Assembly (NCBI GenBank): GCA_003313425.1
Contig: NHZP01000026.1
Coordinates: forward strand, 124,001 to 188,000
DNA length: 64,000 nucleotides
Direction: 5' to 3'
Source of the DNA: Pseudopyrenochaeta lycopersici
Lineage: Eukaryota; Ascomycota; Dothideomycetes; Pleosporales; Pseudopyrenochaetaceae
Every line of letters begins with the position of its first letter. The first letter of the stretch is position 1. Of this stretch, positions 1-13,274 are shown in pieces. The notes beneath the pieces were generated by a model. The model was not told the DNA's origin, searched no databases, and saw nothing but the letters and a program-made list of their open reading frames with translations. A program made the translations under genes and the position numbers.

Positions 1-1658
1 CCACTTTGCTGTGACGCGGCCAATATGGTTATCCAGATTAGCTGTGAAGTCTTGCATACACTTTCCGAACTTTTCTAGTTGCGACTTATCGAAAAGATAT
101 GCATGAGCCTTGATGAAGTGTGAGTCGATTGGCAGAGCGTGTGAGTAGGTTGATGGGCCACCCTTATCAAGGTAGTGATCCAAGAGGGTGAGTATCGAAT
201 CACGAGCACTAGAGAATGGTTTGACGCAAGTTAAAGACCTGGAGTAGTAATACAGCTGTTGCAGCGCATTGGGACGCGCCAAAATCGCCAGGTGGTGATA
301 GAGACGTCCTACTGTCGGATTCTTGTCAGCGGCCTTGGTATACCAGGAACGTGCTACACCAGCCCATGTCTCACGATCTCGGATGTCTTCGTCCTCAATG
401 GCCATACGGTACCGCCCAAGGTCCCCTAAACATTCTATCCAAGTGTCCTCGAAAGCTGGCACCGTCTCATATAGCAGAGCCATCATTTGATAGGCCAAAT
501 AAATAAAGGCCAGCATATAGTCTATACTGTCAGGAAGACGACGGCGGAGTAGCTCTAAAAATGAGTGGATCCCATGTTTCCACATCCGCGCAGGCATAGA
601 GTATTTAGCTGCAAGCCGACGAAGGGCAGGTGAAGCAGAAGGGTGCTGGGAAGCCAAAAAGAAATCATGGTGTTCGTGTAGTAGCGTACGGTGAAGAGCG
701 ATCAACGCTTGCCAATGATCTGAAGCTAACTTGGTATCAGAATTATCTTGGGCAGCGGCAGCTTGAGCACGGTCGACGTGAATACATTTGGTCTCGACCA
801 TGGTCAGGCCAGCGTAAATGGACTTCACTTCGGATGCAAGCTGTTCTTGTGATATCGGGCGACTGTCTGGCTGAAGCAATAATCCAGGATAGCGAGGATC
901 ATATCTTTGCAAATCAATAAGTCCTGGTTGACGCGGAGGATACTGTGGTTTGGGGCCTGTCCGGTGAGGTCCTTGGCGAGCAGGGGACTGAGATTGTGGA
1001 CGCTGGAAGGGAGTACCCTTCGTAGCTTCGACAGAATGTTCACTTTGAGGCTCTGGCGTTGATTGGTAAGGGGAGGAGGTACCTTTAGTGGCCTGTTTTG
1101 GGTCAAAGAGGCGAGGGTCCTGTGACTTCAGCCTCGTCCGGTCTGATGGGATTGTGTAGGAAATCTGCCTTGAAAAATCTGCATCGGCCACTTCTACATG
1201 AGAAGGAGCCTTTCCTCGGCGGCTATGGTGCTCAGAATCTGCCGGGCGCTTTTTGCCGGAGGGAGGCGAAGGTTGGCGTTCTTTGCCTAGGCCCAGGGAG
1301 AGACCAGTAATATCAGGTGCAGACCAGTCCCCAGCGGTAGCATTGGAAGACCGATCAGAAGTCCTAATGGCGCGTCAGAATGCTACCTCGATATGCAGAT
1401 AACGCAAGTTGTGGCTGATGCTCACCTGAGCTTCAAGGCAGCCTCCTTTATTTGCGCTCGGGCTTGACGTGGCTCTATTCCAGCAATCTCTGAACTATGC
1501 TCGGCTTTTACGTGATCAAAGAGCTGGTCAATGTTCTGGAATATCCTTCCATGGTGGCCAGAGTACGGACATTGCCAGGCGCTAGTAAGTGGATATTCGC
1601 CCTTCTGTGTTCTCAGTGCGTTAGCAAATTTGGAGTGGACGATATCCCCGGAAGTCAT
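1..1658 (-). CDS. Est1/SMG-like DNA/RNA-binding domain protein, 5' part (3' end beyond left edge)
   Basis: Two exons are read on the minus strand: 1658..1426 and 1363 down to the edge. The 62-bp intron (1425..1364) has a GTGAGC donor, a TTCTGAC branch point and a CATTAG acceptor, and it restores the frame exactly. About 532 residues are visible. A finger-like motif lies near residues 30-54. A basic, Ser/Pro-rich linker follows, then from about residue 250 the helical Est1-type domain, with segments such as SEVKSIYAGL (about 255) and MWKHGIHSFLELL (about 335), and a stretch with LYHHLAILARP typical of this fungal family. Est1/SMG6/SMG7 relatives bind nucleic acid or phosphorylated Upf1 and act in telomere maintenance or nonsense-mediated decay; which applies here cannot be told. 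The start at 1658 is the first ATG after an in-frame stop, though an upstream exon is possible. Family call fairly sure; role inferred. Confidence 0.85.
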
Positions 1659-2130
1659 TCTGAGACTATTCGACTGAAGCGAAGTTGTTTCTTTCGTATT
1701 TTTGCTGTCGTCTTCTGTGATTCCCGAGCAATATTGAGGATCGTGACGCGGTTAACAGTTTTGAACCAAAACATCTGCTTAAGCGTTGGCACACGTGATT
1801 TGGGCGTGACTTATGGAATCGAGGCGACTCCAGATTTGCACGCTAGTAGCTATTTTGCTCGTCACCACGCAATGTGGTACATGCGACTCAATAGATACCG
1901 ATTTCAAATTGGGGGCCGACTCTGAGAACCCGTAAGAATAAGCTTTCTGGCCTTTGTTTGCGCTGAACTGGCCTCGCTGGAAAGCGGAAACAGTTTCTCG
2001 CGCGCGAAATGACCTGTCAAAAGTGAAAATAACCTGTTTGACGTGCAAAAGAGAACTCAAAGGCTGAAAATTGAACAGTTGGGTGTGGTCCAAGTGGGGT
2101 ATGACAATAATTATATGCGGCTCCGTAACG
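1659..2130. other. 5' flank of the Est1-like gene, no gene seen
   Basis: This is upstream of the minus-strand Est1-like gene. The reading frame of its first exon stays open for about 40 codons upstream of 1658 and then meets a stop, so a short upstream exon cannot be excluded. No other coding signal or promoter motif could be supported. Confidence 0.4.
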
Positions 2131-2403
2131 CCCACCGTAAGGCGAAAAGTAGGCAAATTTCTTGGCAAGCAAGATTGAGCGGCCTGCATCTGTGCACGGC
2201 TCCGCGTCAGCACAGAAGGCCGTGCCTTATCCTCCTGTCGCGGCTTGATCGTTGCCTCGTTCCAACTATCCGGAGATATTTGCCTTGAGGATAAACTGGT
2301 GGGCGGCGAGCCTTATATGCTATCTGTGAAGAGCCGCATTCATCCCACTGTGGGCATCCATCGCTTATGCAGAACAGACGACGACCCATCACGCGCTAGG
2401 GCC
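2131..2403 (+). repeat. Dispersed repeat, copy A (about 273 bp)
   Basis: This stretch starts with CCCACCGTAAGGCGAAA and ends with CACGCGCTAGGGCC. It is matched in the same orientation by 32576..32847, at roughly 90% identity by eye with a few 1-2 nt indels. Similarity stops abruptly on both sides, so the unit has defined ends. I see no terminal inverted repeat, no target-site duplication and no convincing protein. It may be a fragment of a transposable element or a short non-autonomous repeat. Confidence 0.75.
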
Positions 2404-5400
2404 ATTACGCGCCACTTGTCGAGCATGCTGGTCAGCTACTTTTGCCTGCATTTGCCCTTGATCTTGGATGGATGAATGCATCCCGTTAATTGCTCGCCTG
2501 CATGTCTTGTTGAGGGCGAGATAATGTATCCTTCGACATTACATTCCTGCTTGACATCACGACAGAGGAATGGCTTCCATTAATAATCAGACACCTTGTT
2601 CAGCTCGTGCCTGCTAGAAGTAAGAGCTATCTACACCCTTTTAAGGCCACTTATCACCTGCTTTCGATTTCGGCCTATCCCCCAGCTTCGCAGTACTCAC
2701 CGTATCCAATGCAACTCTGCTTGTGCGACAATGTTCCAACGCAGAGCGCTACGAACAGCGCATGCGTCACACCACTAATCTTAAAATTGAATCCTTTCAG
2801 CCGCGCTGGCTTGTTTGCGCCCGAGCAAGAAAAGAAGGCAGCAATTAAAGGCAGCAATGTCTTGAATGAGTACCAGCGACGTTACCCGAAAGAAACGCAC
2901 AATTTGGGAAAAGTCTGAGTATCACGCTCAGGAGCAGCCATTTTGCCCTTCAGCTGTCCTCAAGTCTGACCAGATCTTGTTGTGATGATCAGCTGTGCAT
3001 TGCCATGTTGCACATCGATGGCGGAAGATATGAGCCCAGGCGTTATCAGCTCGCATTTCCATACAGTTGGCGCTTGCGACCCACCTTATGGGCTCCATCG
3101 GGCGAGACTAACATAATATTCAGAGCATGGTGTTGACAACACATTTTCTGCCTAATGCGCTGGAATTTCTATCGACGAAGCTTATTTGGTGACGATGCAA
3201 TGCTCTCTGCATGTTGGATGATGATGATAAGCTCTCTACAAAGAAACTATTCCATGTGGTCCAATTATCGTGGCACAAATAGTGCCGCTACAAACAACCT
3301 TTTCGTGCCCCGCAACATACCTGCAAATCCAAGCTCACCAGCGTTCTGCTTGCTGGCAACTACCACCACTTCGGATTCCACTAGGGATGATATGTGAGAG
3401 AATTGAACGCCCTGCCAGCCTCATGAGCAAGAGAGTACCGGTGAAGACGGATGTATATCGGCTCCACTAACATACAACTTCGCCATATTTGTCGTTGAGA
3501 ATGGCAACATATCTCTGGTGAAGGAAGGGAACGAATGGCATCTTCTCGTTCCTGTGTAAGATCAACTCTCAACATAACCTGCAGTAACGCTGGTTGGAGC
3601 CTCATATTGATGAAATTAGGGATACCACATCTACCCTCCGATTCAACTGCCACTTTCTCAGCGTAAGATCAAGTTTGCCCAAGAGGAAACCGCGTTCTTG
3701 ACATTGTGACGGCCGATAGCGCTTACTTGGAAGCAATATGTGGCTAATGCTTAGCTAGCTGAGTATGACCTGACTACAAAGTTCACACCTCTCGTGATTA
3801 TCACACGACTGCTCAGGTTTAGTTCAATCAAACCAAGTTTCGGAAGGGTGTCGACTATTCGCCCGGCAAAGTCGATTGAGATGCCATGCGTCCGGTTTGG
3901 TCAAAGTATCGTCATATAAACCGGTACTAGGCGTCATCATAGCGAAATAAGCATTATAGATCTGTTGGACTTCTCACACTATTTCAAATAGGTCGAAAGA
4001 GAAGGAGATTCAAGTGATAATATGAATAGGTTGCAGAGAATGTACTATGTTTGTCGTGCTAAGCTGCTGGTGAGCCCAAGCATCTCAAAAGCATATGTAC
4101 CTCATACGATACGTCATTACCCCGCCACCAACAAGCATGTCTTGACCGATGGCTTTATTGTATATGAAGTCAGCTTATATAATGTGTTTAGGGTAGAAAG
4201 GGTGGGGGCAGACCAGGCAAAACTTTGTAATTTACCAATTCTATATGAGATGTATTATGTCCATGAGTAGTAACATGGATTATTTCGTAAAACGGCCATT
4301 GCACCTGCTGATCAGATTCGCCTATATCCGCCCGTACTGGGAAGGGCATGGATAGGTGTACTTGCATGAATTAAGAAAGGCTATAACCTTGGATGGTTGG
4401 TTTCGAGGAAAGTCTCCGGTTGGAGGTCTTGTGGGCGGCCTCAAGGAGGCACTAAATTAGAATCTACCGGTAAACTTGACCGATGATGGAGCTTGCAACA
4501 ACCTCAGTAGTTAGCCTTCAACACTCGGCCAAATCATTACGAATTCTTACACTCAGCTGAGGAATGGTGGAAAGTGCGGTTTCATGGCAGTATCCTTCAA
4601 ATCAACAGCTTAATCCCTCACATCAAGCATTTCATCCAAACACGTGGAGCTAAACTCTCCGCAGAAATACTAGCTTCATGTGTTAGCTAATAGAACATAG
4701 GAACCATTCAATGAGATCGATTATAATTTTACAGTATCTTCCCGCAATACCGGTATAACGGATGCCTTCCCCATGGAATGTGGTAACCTAAATTGGGAAC
4801 ATCAATTACAATTTGCCTACTCCACCCTTACCGACGCAAAGGACCATGAAGCGGGGTTCGTGCACCGTAGCCATTCCTTCATTGCCTAATAACCCATTTC
4901 CGGCGATTTTGTATCACAAAGAGCACACCGCTAAGTAGGTGCAGGAGCCTACTGAATTGAGACTATTCGACAATGTGATGAGGATCGTATTCCCACTACC
5001 GTGGCTGCATTCTGACTGCATGAACCACATTTTGATTGCATGAGCAAATAAGCGAGGGCAAAGGGCAATCTTTATGAGGCTGTATTGCTGGCCCAGATCT
5101 GGGGTTTGAAAAATGCTTGTCTAGATAGGCGAAATTGGTCTTTGATGGGGGCCAAAACTAGAAACTAAAATTCGAAAACCTTGGATCCTTCCCGATGGGC
5201 TGGAGGCGCGGTTATGGCCATGCAAGGCTGAGCATCTCAGGGAGAGGTTCGGAAAACTTGATGTCACTACTTTGCATTGTTGCCTAATCCGTAAGCAACG
5301 GCAACCAACGGACCAGGTATAGTTGCTTGCTTCCAACGATGAATTCTTCATGTGAATTAAACAAGACGCAAGACTTGGACGTCTTGTGATTACTTTCTGC

Positions 5401-8400
5401 GATGGTCCCTTGGTCGCTTGACTTTTCATGTGACGTGCAACCCTCATAGGCTAACAATGACGTTCACAGCCCTTGCTTTTGATTGACTGCGCAGGATCAG
5501 TCATAATCAATATCCGCTCCAGCGACTTCTCCTGGCTCTAAAGGACCGAAATTATATGATCTGTGCACATAAGCATGGGCTCTTGTCCCATAACACGATC
5601 GAGAACCGTCCGACAGTTGCCTTCCAGGCCACCATTTCTAGAGACCTGCTTCAGGAGGCAACTAGATCAGCAGAGGATCAAAGCAGTCATCAAGCACAGG
5701 GGTTTCCTTATAAGACCTACAATGAACTTCATATCTATCACGTCAGCCCGGGAATAGCTAGCTTTGCATTGGCGGACTACACAGCACAGGAAAGACGCCT
5801 TGTAAAATAGTAACTACTTCAAGAGGCAGCTTGTTGGGGCTGGAAATTTCCCACTTGCGATCAATTGCTAACAAGCCACAATGGACATTTTTATGTGTGC
5901 AATTGCGTGAATGCTGAGCGAATGCACAACAATGAGAAAGGTTTGTTATCCAATAGAAAACCTATTAGACCAAAAAAACACTTTAGTGATTGCCAACTTG
6001 GAAAGATTAATTGGGATGAGCTAATACCAGGTCCTTGAAGGAAGACTAGTCTTGCTCGTTCATTTTCTAGACATTGCCTTGGTTTTAGATTCAGATTGCG
6101 ACTCTTATTCTAACATCTGTTAGGCAGCTCTTCATTTAGTGGCTTGTCTCACGAAGCGAAGTTTTGATTCCGTCGCTCGAACTGGCATGAAATTTGTTCT
6201 TAGAGTGGTAGAATGGTACTTCATTCCAAACCCAAATCTCGCAATTCGTCCCTCTGATGTCATCGCAGTCGGGCCAGAATAATATGCTTGCAATCAATAA
6301 GCATAGATGTAGCTGATAGTTCGGTATCATAAACTGCACACTGCTGTTAGGGAAATGTTCAACACTATCATTATTTCTAAAGAAGCATCAATTTCCAAAG
6401 ACTTTCAAAGAAAAGGCTGGGGGTTGATTCTATTGTGCTATTTTCCAGGATTCTTGAAACATATAGACATCGCTGGGGAACGCAATATGGCTGAAGTCTT
6501 AAACAAAGTCGATCCGAAAAGGATCAAGATCGCAGGTCGTGGTACAACAACATGACGGTCGGGACGTCCAATGATTCCAATGCCCTCGGTATATTACCGG
6601 AATGTTTCCATGTTTCATAGTGAAGAAGCAATAATGGAACTGGGGTCGCGCTTCTGGCGCGGCGACATTGATCAGAAGTTGGGACTAGAACGTAATAGTA
6701 TGGCCTGTGAGTTCGGTTAGCAAATGTGTGGCACAAGGCTGAAGTTCTATACACGAATTTTGAGGCCGACCGTTCCACCCGCGCCTTGCGTCAGCCCATT
6801 TATGTCAAAGTCTTTGCCCTCTCAAAGTCTGCCACGTAAATGTTCAAAGTAACACTTGACTCGAGGCGAGGACAAAGTTAAGGGCAGGGGTTCGCACTGC
6901 TCGTGAAGCTTGCTTGTACTATTCCGGCGGGACTATGAAGTCCGAAAAAAGCCTTTAAAGTTTGTCGCTACTATTGGGCATTCAAGAAAGATCAAATTCC
7001 GTCCTGTGCAGATGACTTTGACACGTGGCATCGAGCCGTGTTGAGTGCCTCCACGCTTGCAACGTGAAGCCGGACCCATATATCGCCCGTGCAGACGAAC
7101 AGCGGTCCACACATGACGATGAAGCGCAAGAGAGTAGGAAAATTCCAGAGATGAAATCATAATATCGAAAAAAAACTAACGAGAATTTAGAAACGTAATG
7201 GCCAGACGACAAGGTTACCGGGTACAGGAAGGCCAAAAGTCATCACACCAACCTGAAAAAGAAAACAGAAAAAAGTCTCCACAAAGTAATCAAGTGAGGA
7301 GACCCAATTAGGATAAGATTGTGGTAGGAATGCAGTAACGCTCTCACAAGTCGTTCGCTGCGTGGAATATCGCCGTAAATCGACAAGGCTGAGTAATGTT
7401 GAGTCAACGAGGCCGAAATATCTAGATAAGGCTAAGCTGAGATCTGCAATGTCCTGTGCCAAAGGGGTGGAAACGGGCATGTTTTTTTAAGGGCTTGCCT
7501 TCTCATCCAGGGATTTGGTGAATTAAGGCCAGCGTCGCTGCTAATAATTACCTACAGCAGACTGAAGGCGAGGGTCCGGTGATTAACCTTCACCGGGCTT
7601 CAGTAAGCTAGCGCCCGGTTCATGCCGGATCAGCGGTTCATTTTCATAGGGCGGTGTGGGTACGGCTGTGGTACGGACCCTCGGTTTGTGTCCTTCATAA
7701 TCTGATAAGATCACTTAATGTTGATCCCTGGACCTGGCTCAGTGAAGGTCCGTTGGCTTTGCGCTCGCAAAGTCGCTACACCATGTTGTCGGGAGGACTC
7801 GTGCACGAATTTAGTCGAGACAACCTGACCGGGTGGAAGACCTTGATCGGCGATAGATTTCACTGCTTTGCCCTTTTTTAGGTGTCACGACGGGAAGGCT
7901 GATGTAAATAGCGCAAATTTTGCACCCAGCGTCCATCCAACATTATTGCCCCGTCCCGACGAGTACATTTGACCACATGAGCATCGAAAATCGTCTTTGA
8001 TGACTAGTCCAAGCTCATCCTACTAGGGACACTTATGAACGAAGGACCTGCGGTACCTTTGTGTCTCAAGAGGCTAATACCTCTGTAAATGTTGTTGATG
8101 AGCCTCAAGCTGCTAAGATGCGTTACTGATCACCAAGGTCATGAACCATGATAAGCCGTAATAGTGGCTAGGAATCAATTCACATTCCAAATGGCGATGA
8201 AATCAACTTTCCAATCGGACTCTGAATTCTATGATTGATAGAACTTTAAATTTGCTTTTAGGCGTTCGTGGCGATGTAAGCACGATAAGAACATACATTG
8301 CGAGGTTGTCCTGCTAAAATATAAACGAGGAACACGACCGGATTCATCGTATAAGTTGAAATTGTCGATGAAGACTTCTTCATACAGTTTACATTTTTCG

Positions 8401-10619
8401 TATCCAAGGCAGCCTGTTAGAGGCTTACTTGTATTGTTGTATGCCCAGCAAGCACAAAACACTACGATAGATCTTTTCGAATAGATCGATAATGACCACC
8501 GTAAGCCCCATCCTAGCAAGTGACGAATCTCGAGGCTATGAAAAGGTTTTGTTCTCATCGGGTGCATGTCACTGTTCCGCAGGATGAGACCGGGACAAGT
8601 GCTGGGAGGTGGCTTAGTACGGAGGATCAGACCTTGGCCTGAGCATACGAGGGGAAGAATGATCAGACTAAGTTCTCCTAGCACATCGGTCCGAATGATT
8701 GACACCACATAAAGACATTGCTTACGTTGAGCTATTTACGAACATCGTGGCTTTAACGGTGATCCTCGGAACAACTTGCGCGGCATCGAGGCAGTGCGAC
8801 AGCGACAGAACTCAGACAGAGATCCGCCAAGCAAATATCAAAAGATTTCTACTGACAGGGAGATTTCCCCCCGATATTACCAAGTGGAACCATTTCTTTG
8901 CGACAAACACTCTGCAAACTACAAACTGGGAGTCACAGAGACATCTCAAGTACCCTCTCTCAGTTTACCAGCCAAGGACAGCTTGAGTATGCCAATAGCT
9001 CTTTCTATCGTAATGTGTTCAGTCTACTCGCTAGTCGTAGTACTTTTCACAACGCGAAGCAAGTTCTTTTCGTAGTCGTAAATACATGGAGCAATCGCGT
9101 TGCCCCTATCATTTCACCGACCCAGGCACAGAATTGGTCCATATCTTGTACACAATGCAACCAAGTCAGGAAAGAAAAGAAGTTTGTACCCGGCTCTTAA
9201 TTCTGACGTGGCAAGCGCTAGGGTGGCAATCTCCGATACTTGGGGAAGTGCCTAAGCAATGTCTAAAGGCAATGATTCAGAGGAGATATTGCGTTCAAGA
9301 GGGCATGGTTACTAAGTCTCATCGTGTAACCCATCGCTCTCCAATGGCAATAGAGTTCTGGTGTAACATCTTTTGCATTTGATGGACTTGGTTGTAGCGA
9401 ATAAGGGTGACACTGATAATTTGATAACCTGTACCTCACCTCCAACACTAAGCCAAACAAATCGGAATCATATCAAGACGACCTTGATCTCCACCTATCG
9501 CGGCATTAGCATGAACTTTGCACTGTTAATCATGGATAAGTTGAGAGACACAGCCCCGAATGATCATGGCCAGTCATCATTGCTTTTGCTTCGACTACGA
9601 CTTTGCCATTTGCGCTTACTCTCCGCTCTTCTCAATGGTGTTATTGGTGAGCGATATCCATGAGATACGACGGATGTGCTGGCTAAGACTACGTTTTAGG
9701 TGGCATAGGGATGGTAAAACCTGCATGCTTGTTTGGAGAGGGGCGTGTAATCTCCATGGAAGGCAAGTGTGTCAATAGTCCGGCTCTCATTCACGACGGT
9801 ACGGATCTTGTGCAAGACAGCACCGAAGAAGAACACACCTGCGATTTGAGCCCGATCACGAGAGATTGATGAGACTGGCTTTTAATGTGTAGGACAAGCG
9901 ATGGAAGTCCGTCTCATTTCATGCGCCCTGATGGCGTTGTTGCACCGCAGAAATGATCGCCAGATCCGCGGCCAGAGCCGAAGACTTCCATCCTCCCCAC
10001 ATCCCAGGCACGACCGATCAACGACCTTGGACAGTGACGCCAGGCATTCTCGACGTGACGATGAAACGAGCCTTGCTACAGAATGCAGCCAGCAAGGAGG
10101 AATGGGCAAGGGGACCCGCTGGCCAAATTCACGCTAGCGCGTCGGCAAGATAACGCGGCCAACAGCCGACCAGCTATGACATGGAAACGTCATGATCCGT
10201 TTCGACGAACCAAAGGAACGTATTCGCCTGTCAGCGCTGTCTCCAGGTGGAACGGACCAGATGTTACGGACAAAGTTTTGAGAATATCTTCCTCTCCATT
10301 CTCTCCCACCTTGTTCCTGTACATAGTCATTGTGGCTGGCTGCGAGGCATTCCATAGTTTGTAAGCTGAAGCTCCGCCCTGCACCGATGCCGAGAAGGAT
10401 GACAATTGTGCGCGATTCACCTCAGCGTGCGAGGCCGCGGCGTCTTTTTTGCGCGTCGCTTATTTCTCAATGAAGGAGTGTCTGACTAACGAAGCAGTCG
10501 AATTACAGCAATGGGCGCGCGCTCTTGAGTCGAACACACTCGCAAACCCTCTCGGGTCCCCGCCAACGTCAAGTAATCAACTCGCCTCCGGCATTTTCCA
10601 AGGACACCACTGTGCTACT
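2404..10619. other. Gene desert (about 8.2 kb)
   Basis: No gene could be recognised on either strand. The open frames are short (at most 159 codons, at 8229..8708 minus), show no family motif, and overlap in several frames as expected by chance. Base composition is not strongly AT-rich by eye, so heavy repeat-induced mutation is not obvious. No inverted terminal repeats or LTRs were noticed. Confidence 0.5.
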
Positions 10620-12492
10620 ATGGCCTCGAACAATGATGCAGCCTTCGTAGAGGACGTCGACATAGACCAAACATTGCGATCACGAGTCACTGTCTCGACA
10701 CCAAACCCGAAAATGCCCATCCTACCGAATAGGTCAGGGGCGACTTCCCCAGCCCATGATAGCGATAACGAGGATGCGCCGCTTTTAAGCCCCACAACAA
10801 ACGGCTATGGAAGCGGGAACGGCGATGGCAGTAGTAGTGGCAGTGGCGATGGAGAAGAAGATTGGCCGGGTATGGCAGACTTTCGAGGGCTTCCCTGGTG
10901 GAAGCGCCCTTCGGTAAGCCCTGCAAAGCTACAGGAAGTGAAGGCCGTAGAACTGACAGGAACAGATATATTGGCTGCTTCCGCCATTTCTCATGTTCAC
11001 GATAGCTTTTGGAGGTGTAGTCGTGCCCAAGATCAACTTGATTATGGATTTGGTGTGCGATGAATACTATGCCCAACAGGGAACCGATCCCATTTCAGGG
11101 CCTATGGACCCAGGCCAAGATCGATGCCAAAACGACGCCGTGTCGTCTCGCTCTTCCCTCTTCCTTCTGTATGGCAGCCTATGCGCTGGTATCCTGGCCG
11201 CAATCACCAGTCCAAAGTTGGGCACGCTGTCTGATCGATATGGACGGACAAAATTCATGGTTTTGAACACGTTTGGTACCCTTTTTGGAGAAGTACTCAC
11301 CATTCTGGCTGCAAAATTTCCCGAGACCGTGCATGTCAACTGGATACTCGTCGGCTATTGCCTCGAAGGCTTATCGGGCTCCTTTATCGTCGGCATGGCA
11401 CTTGCACACTCGTATGCCTCTGATTGTGTCCCACCCCAACGGCGGAACGTTGCTTTTTCATACTTCCATGCCTGCCTATTCACTGGTATCGCTATTGGGC
11501 CTGCCCTTGCCGGTTATATTATCGAGGCACGCAAGAAATATGTTGGTAAAACCGAGGCGGTACTGCTCATCTTCTACCTTGCACTAGGGGCACATCTTCT
11601 CTTCATTGCGTTCCTTACCTTCTGCATCCCTGAATCGCTCAGCAAATCACGCCAGGAAGCTGCAAGAGAGAAGCACAGAGAAGAGGTGCAGAGATTAGGT
11701 CCTACATCCGACTGGATCAATCAATTGCGCTCCATTAATCTCTTCCGCCCCCTCAAGATTCTCTGGCCTACCGGTCCTGGTTCTTCGTCTGCTGTTCGCT
11801 GGAACTTACTTCTCCTTGCAGCCACAGACACCATCGTTTTTGGTGTGGCAATGGGCGCTATGGGCGTTATCCTGGTGTACACTCGTCGACAGTTTGGCTG
11901 GCAGGAACTTGAATCTGGTCGATTCGTCACCATTATTAATACCTGCCGAGTCTTCGCACTTCTCGTCATTATGCCACTTCTCACACGGATTTTCCGCGGC
12001 AAGAACGGCACAGCACGTCTACGCAAGTCCGGTTCTGACCTCTTTGATCTCTCCATCATCCGCCTAGCCATCTTGTTTGATGCAATTGGATATCTTGGCT
12101 TCACGCTTGTACGCAAGGGCGAGTTTTTCGCATTGTCTGGTGCCGTGGCTGCCGTGGGCGGCATTGGCTCGCCTGCTCTTGGTGCTGCGTTGACAAAACA
12201 TGTACCTCAAGACAAGGTCGGTCAATTGCTGGGTGCAACAGGATTATTGCATGCAGGTGCGAGGGTAGTGGGCCCAACCGTCTTCAATGGCATATATAGT
12301 GCGACTGTTGGGACCTATCGGCAGACGGTATTTGTGTGCTTGACAGCGACATTTGGGTTAGCATTTGTGTGCAGTTGGTTTGTTAAGCCACACGGTGAGT
12401 CCATATACATTGATCCCAGACAATTGGAGGCTGACAATACCATAGTGTATATCGACGCAGACGATAATGCTGCGGACGAGCGCGATGCATAG
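10620..12492 (+). CDS. Major facilitator superfamily transporter, Tet/YCR023C-like
   Basis: Two exons, 10620..10913 and 10966..12492, are joined across a 52-bp intron (GTAAGC donor, AACTGACA branch, AACAG acceptor) and give 606 residues. The splice joins ...WWKRPS to IYWLLPPFLM, which restores the first membrane helix; reading from the later ATG at 10993 would lose it. The N-terminal ~90 residues are soluble, acidic and Ser/Gly-rich, with a DAPLLSP motif like the dileucine-type sorting signals of vacuolar transporters. MFS motif A (GTLSDRYGR) is at about 184-192, followed by hydrophobic helices consistent with 12 segments and a central charged loop rich in Lys, Arg and Glu. It probably exports or exchanges a small solute by proton antiport; the substrate is unknown. 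The start was chosen as the first ATG giving the acidic leader; an in-frame ATG lies at 10449. No partner genes adjoin it. Confidence 0.9.
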
Positions 12493-13140
12493 TATATATC
12501 CCATCCGCCGGGTTTTCCCCATAGGCTTCGAATTTGGTCATGAAACAATGCATCTCCCTTTTTACATTTTAGCATAGCTACAGTAATATCGGTGGCGTTT
12601 CGGTGCTGCTGTTTAAAACGGACATGGACGATTGCCTGTATACCTAGAATAGACGTGGTGTACGAAAGACTTTCACCTCTTTCCGAAGCGATCAATTGAG
12701 GAGGGAGGAATGGACTCTCTGGCTGGTAACGTGTACCGTACACATTTGTTTCGCTATATATATATCTAAAATATTTCTTACATGACTATTGATGTTCCAA
12801 TCGACTCGACTCTTCCATCACATTGCTATTCATATTTGATGCTAATGTGATTTGGATCGTATTTGATGGACTTCACACTGACTAGACTTATGACAAAGCA
12901 GCCGGGTCGATTATGGGTGGGCAATGTGGATTGACTCTTTAATTAGTACTCCAACTTTAGTTTGTCCAGAAACAATCTAAGATACCCCACTTTCCCCACC
13001 AACCCATGACGCTCCACAATCCCTCATCGCAATCCAAAGGAATTCTATGAGCATCACTAGTCTTTCCATAGTGAGATTATGTTTAATTATTACTAGTCAT
13101 ATATTTTCATTATTGAAGCTTTGTCATCAATCACAGTTAA
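12493..13140. other. 3' flank of the MFS gene and tRNA upstream region
   Basis: Non-coding as far as can be seen. It becomes AT-rich just before the tRNA, as is common upstream of Pol III genes. No further gene is supported. Confidence 0.4.
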
Positions 13141-13243
13141 GGCACTTTGGCGGAGTGGTTAACGCGCTGGCCTGCTAGTCGTTCGAAAGAGCGGAAGTCA
13201 GCCAGTTCCTTCGGGAGCGTGTGTTCGAATCACACAGGTGTCG
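13141..13243 (+). tRNA. tRNA-Ser(GCU) with a 22-nt intron
   Basis: A full cloverleaf can be drawn. The acceptor stem GGCACTT pairs with AGGTGTC, and the discriminator is G. The anticodon stem CTGGC (13167-13171) pairs with GCCAG (13201-13205). The anticodon GCT is at 13174-13176, followed by A37. A 22-nt intron (13178..13199) lies between positions 37 and 38, the usual place. A long variable arm (TTCC-TTCG-GGAG) marks a class II tRNA, hence serine. The T-loop B box GTTCGAATC and the A box near TGGCGGAGTGG are intact. It decodes AGC/AGU codons. Confidence 0.95.
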
Positions 13244-13267
13244 CGTAATACCGAAGTAACCATCATC

Positions 13268-13274
13268 TTTTTTT
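13268..13274 (+). terminator. RNA polymerase III terminator of tRNA-Ser
   Basis: A run of seven T residues 25 nt after the mature tRNA end is the expected Pol III stop signal. Confidence 0.8.

Noticed and set aside
8229..8708. 159-codon minus frame in the desert
   Set aside because: No recognisable motif, no supporting splice or promoter signal, and within reach of chance in 8 kb of stop-poor DNA.
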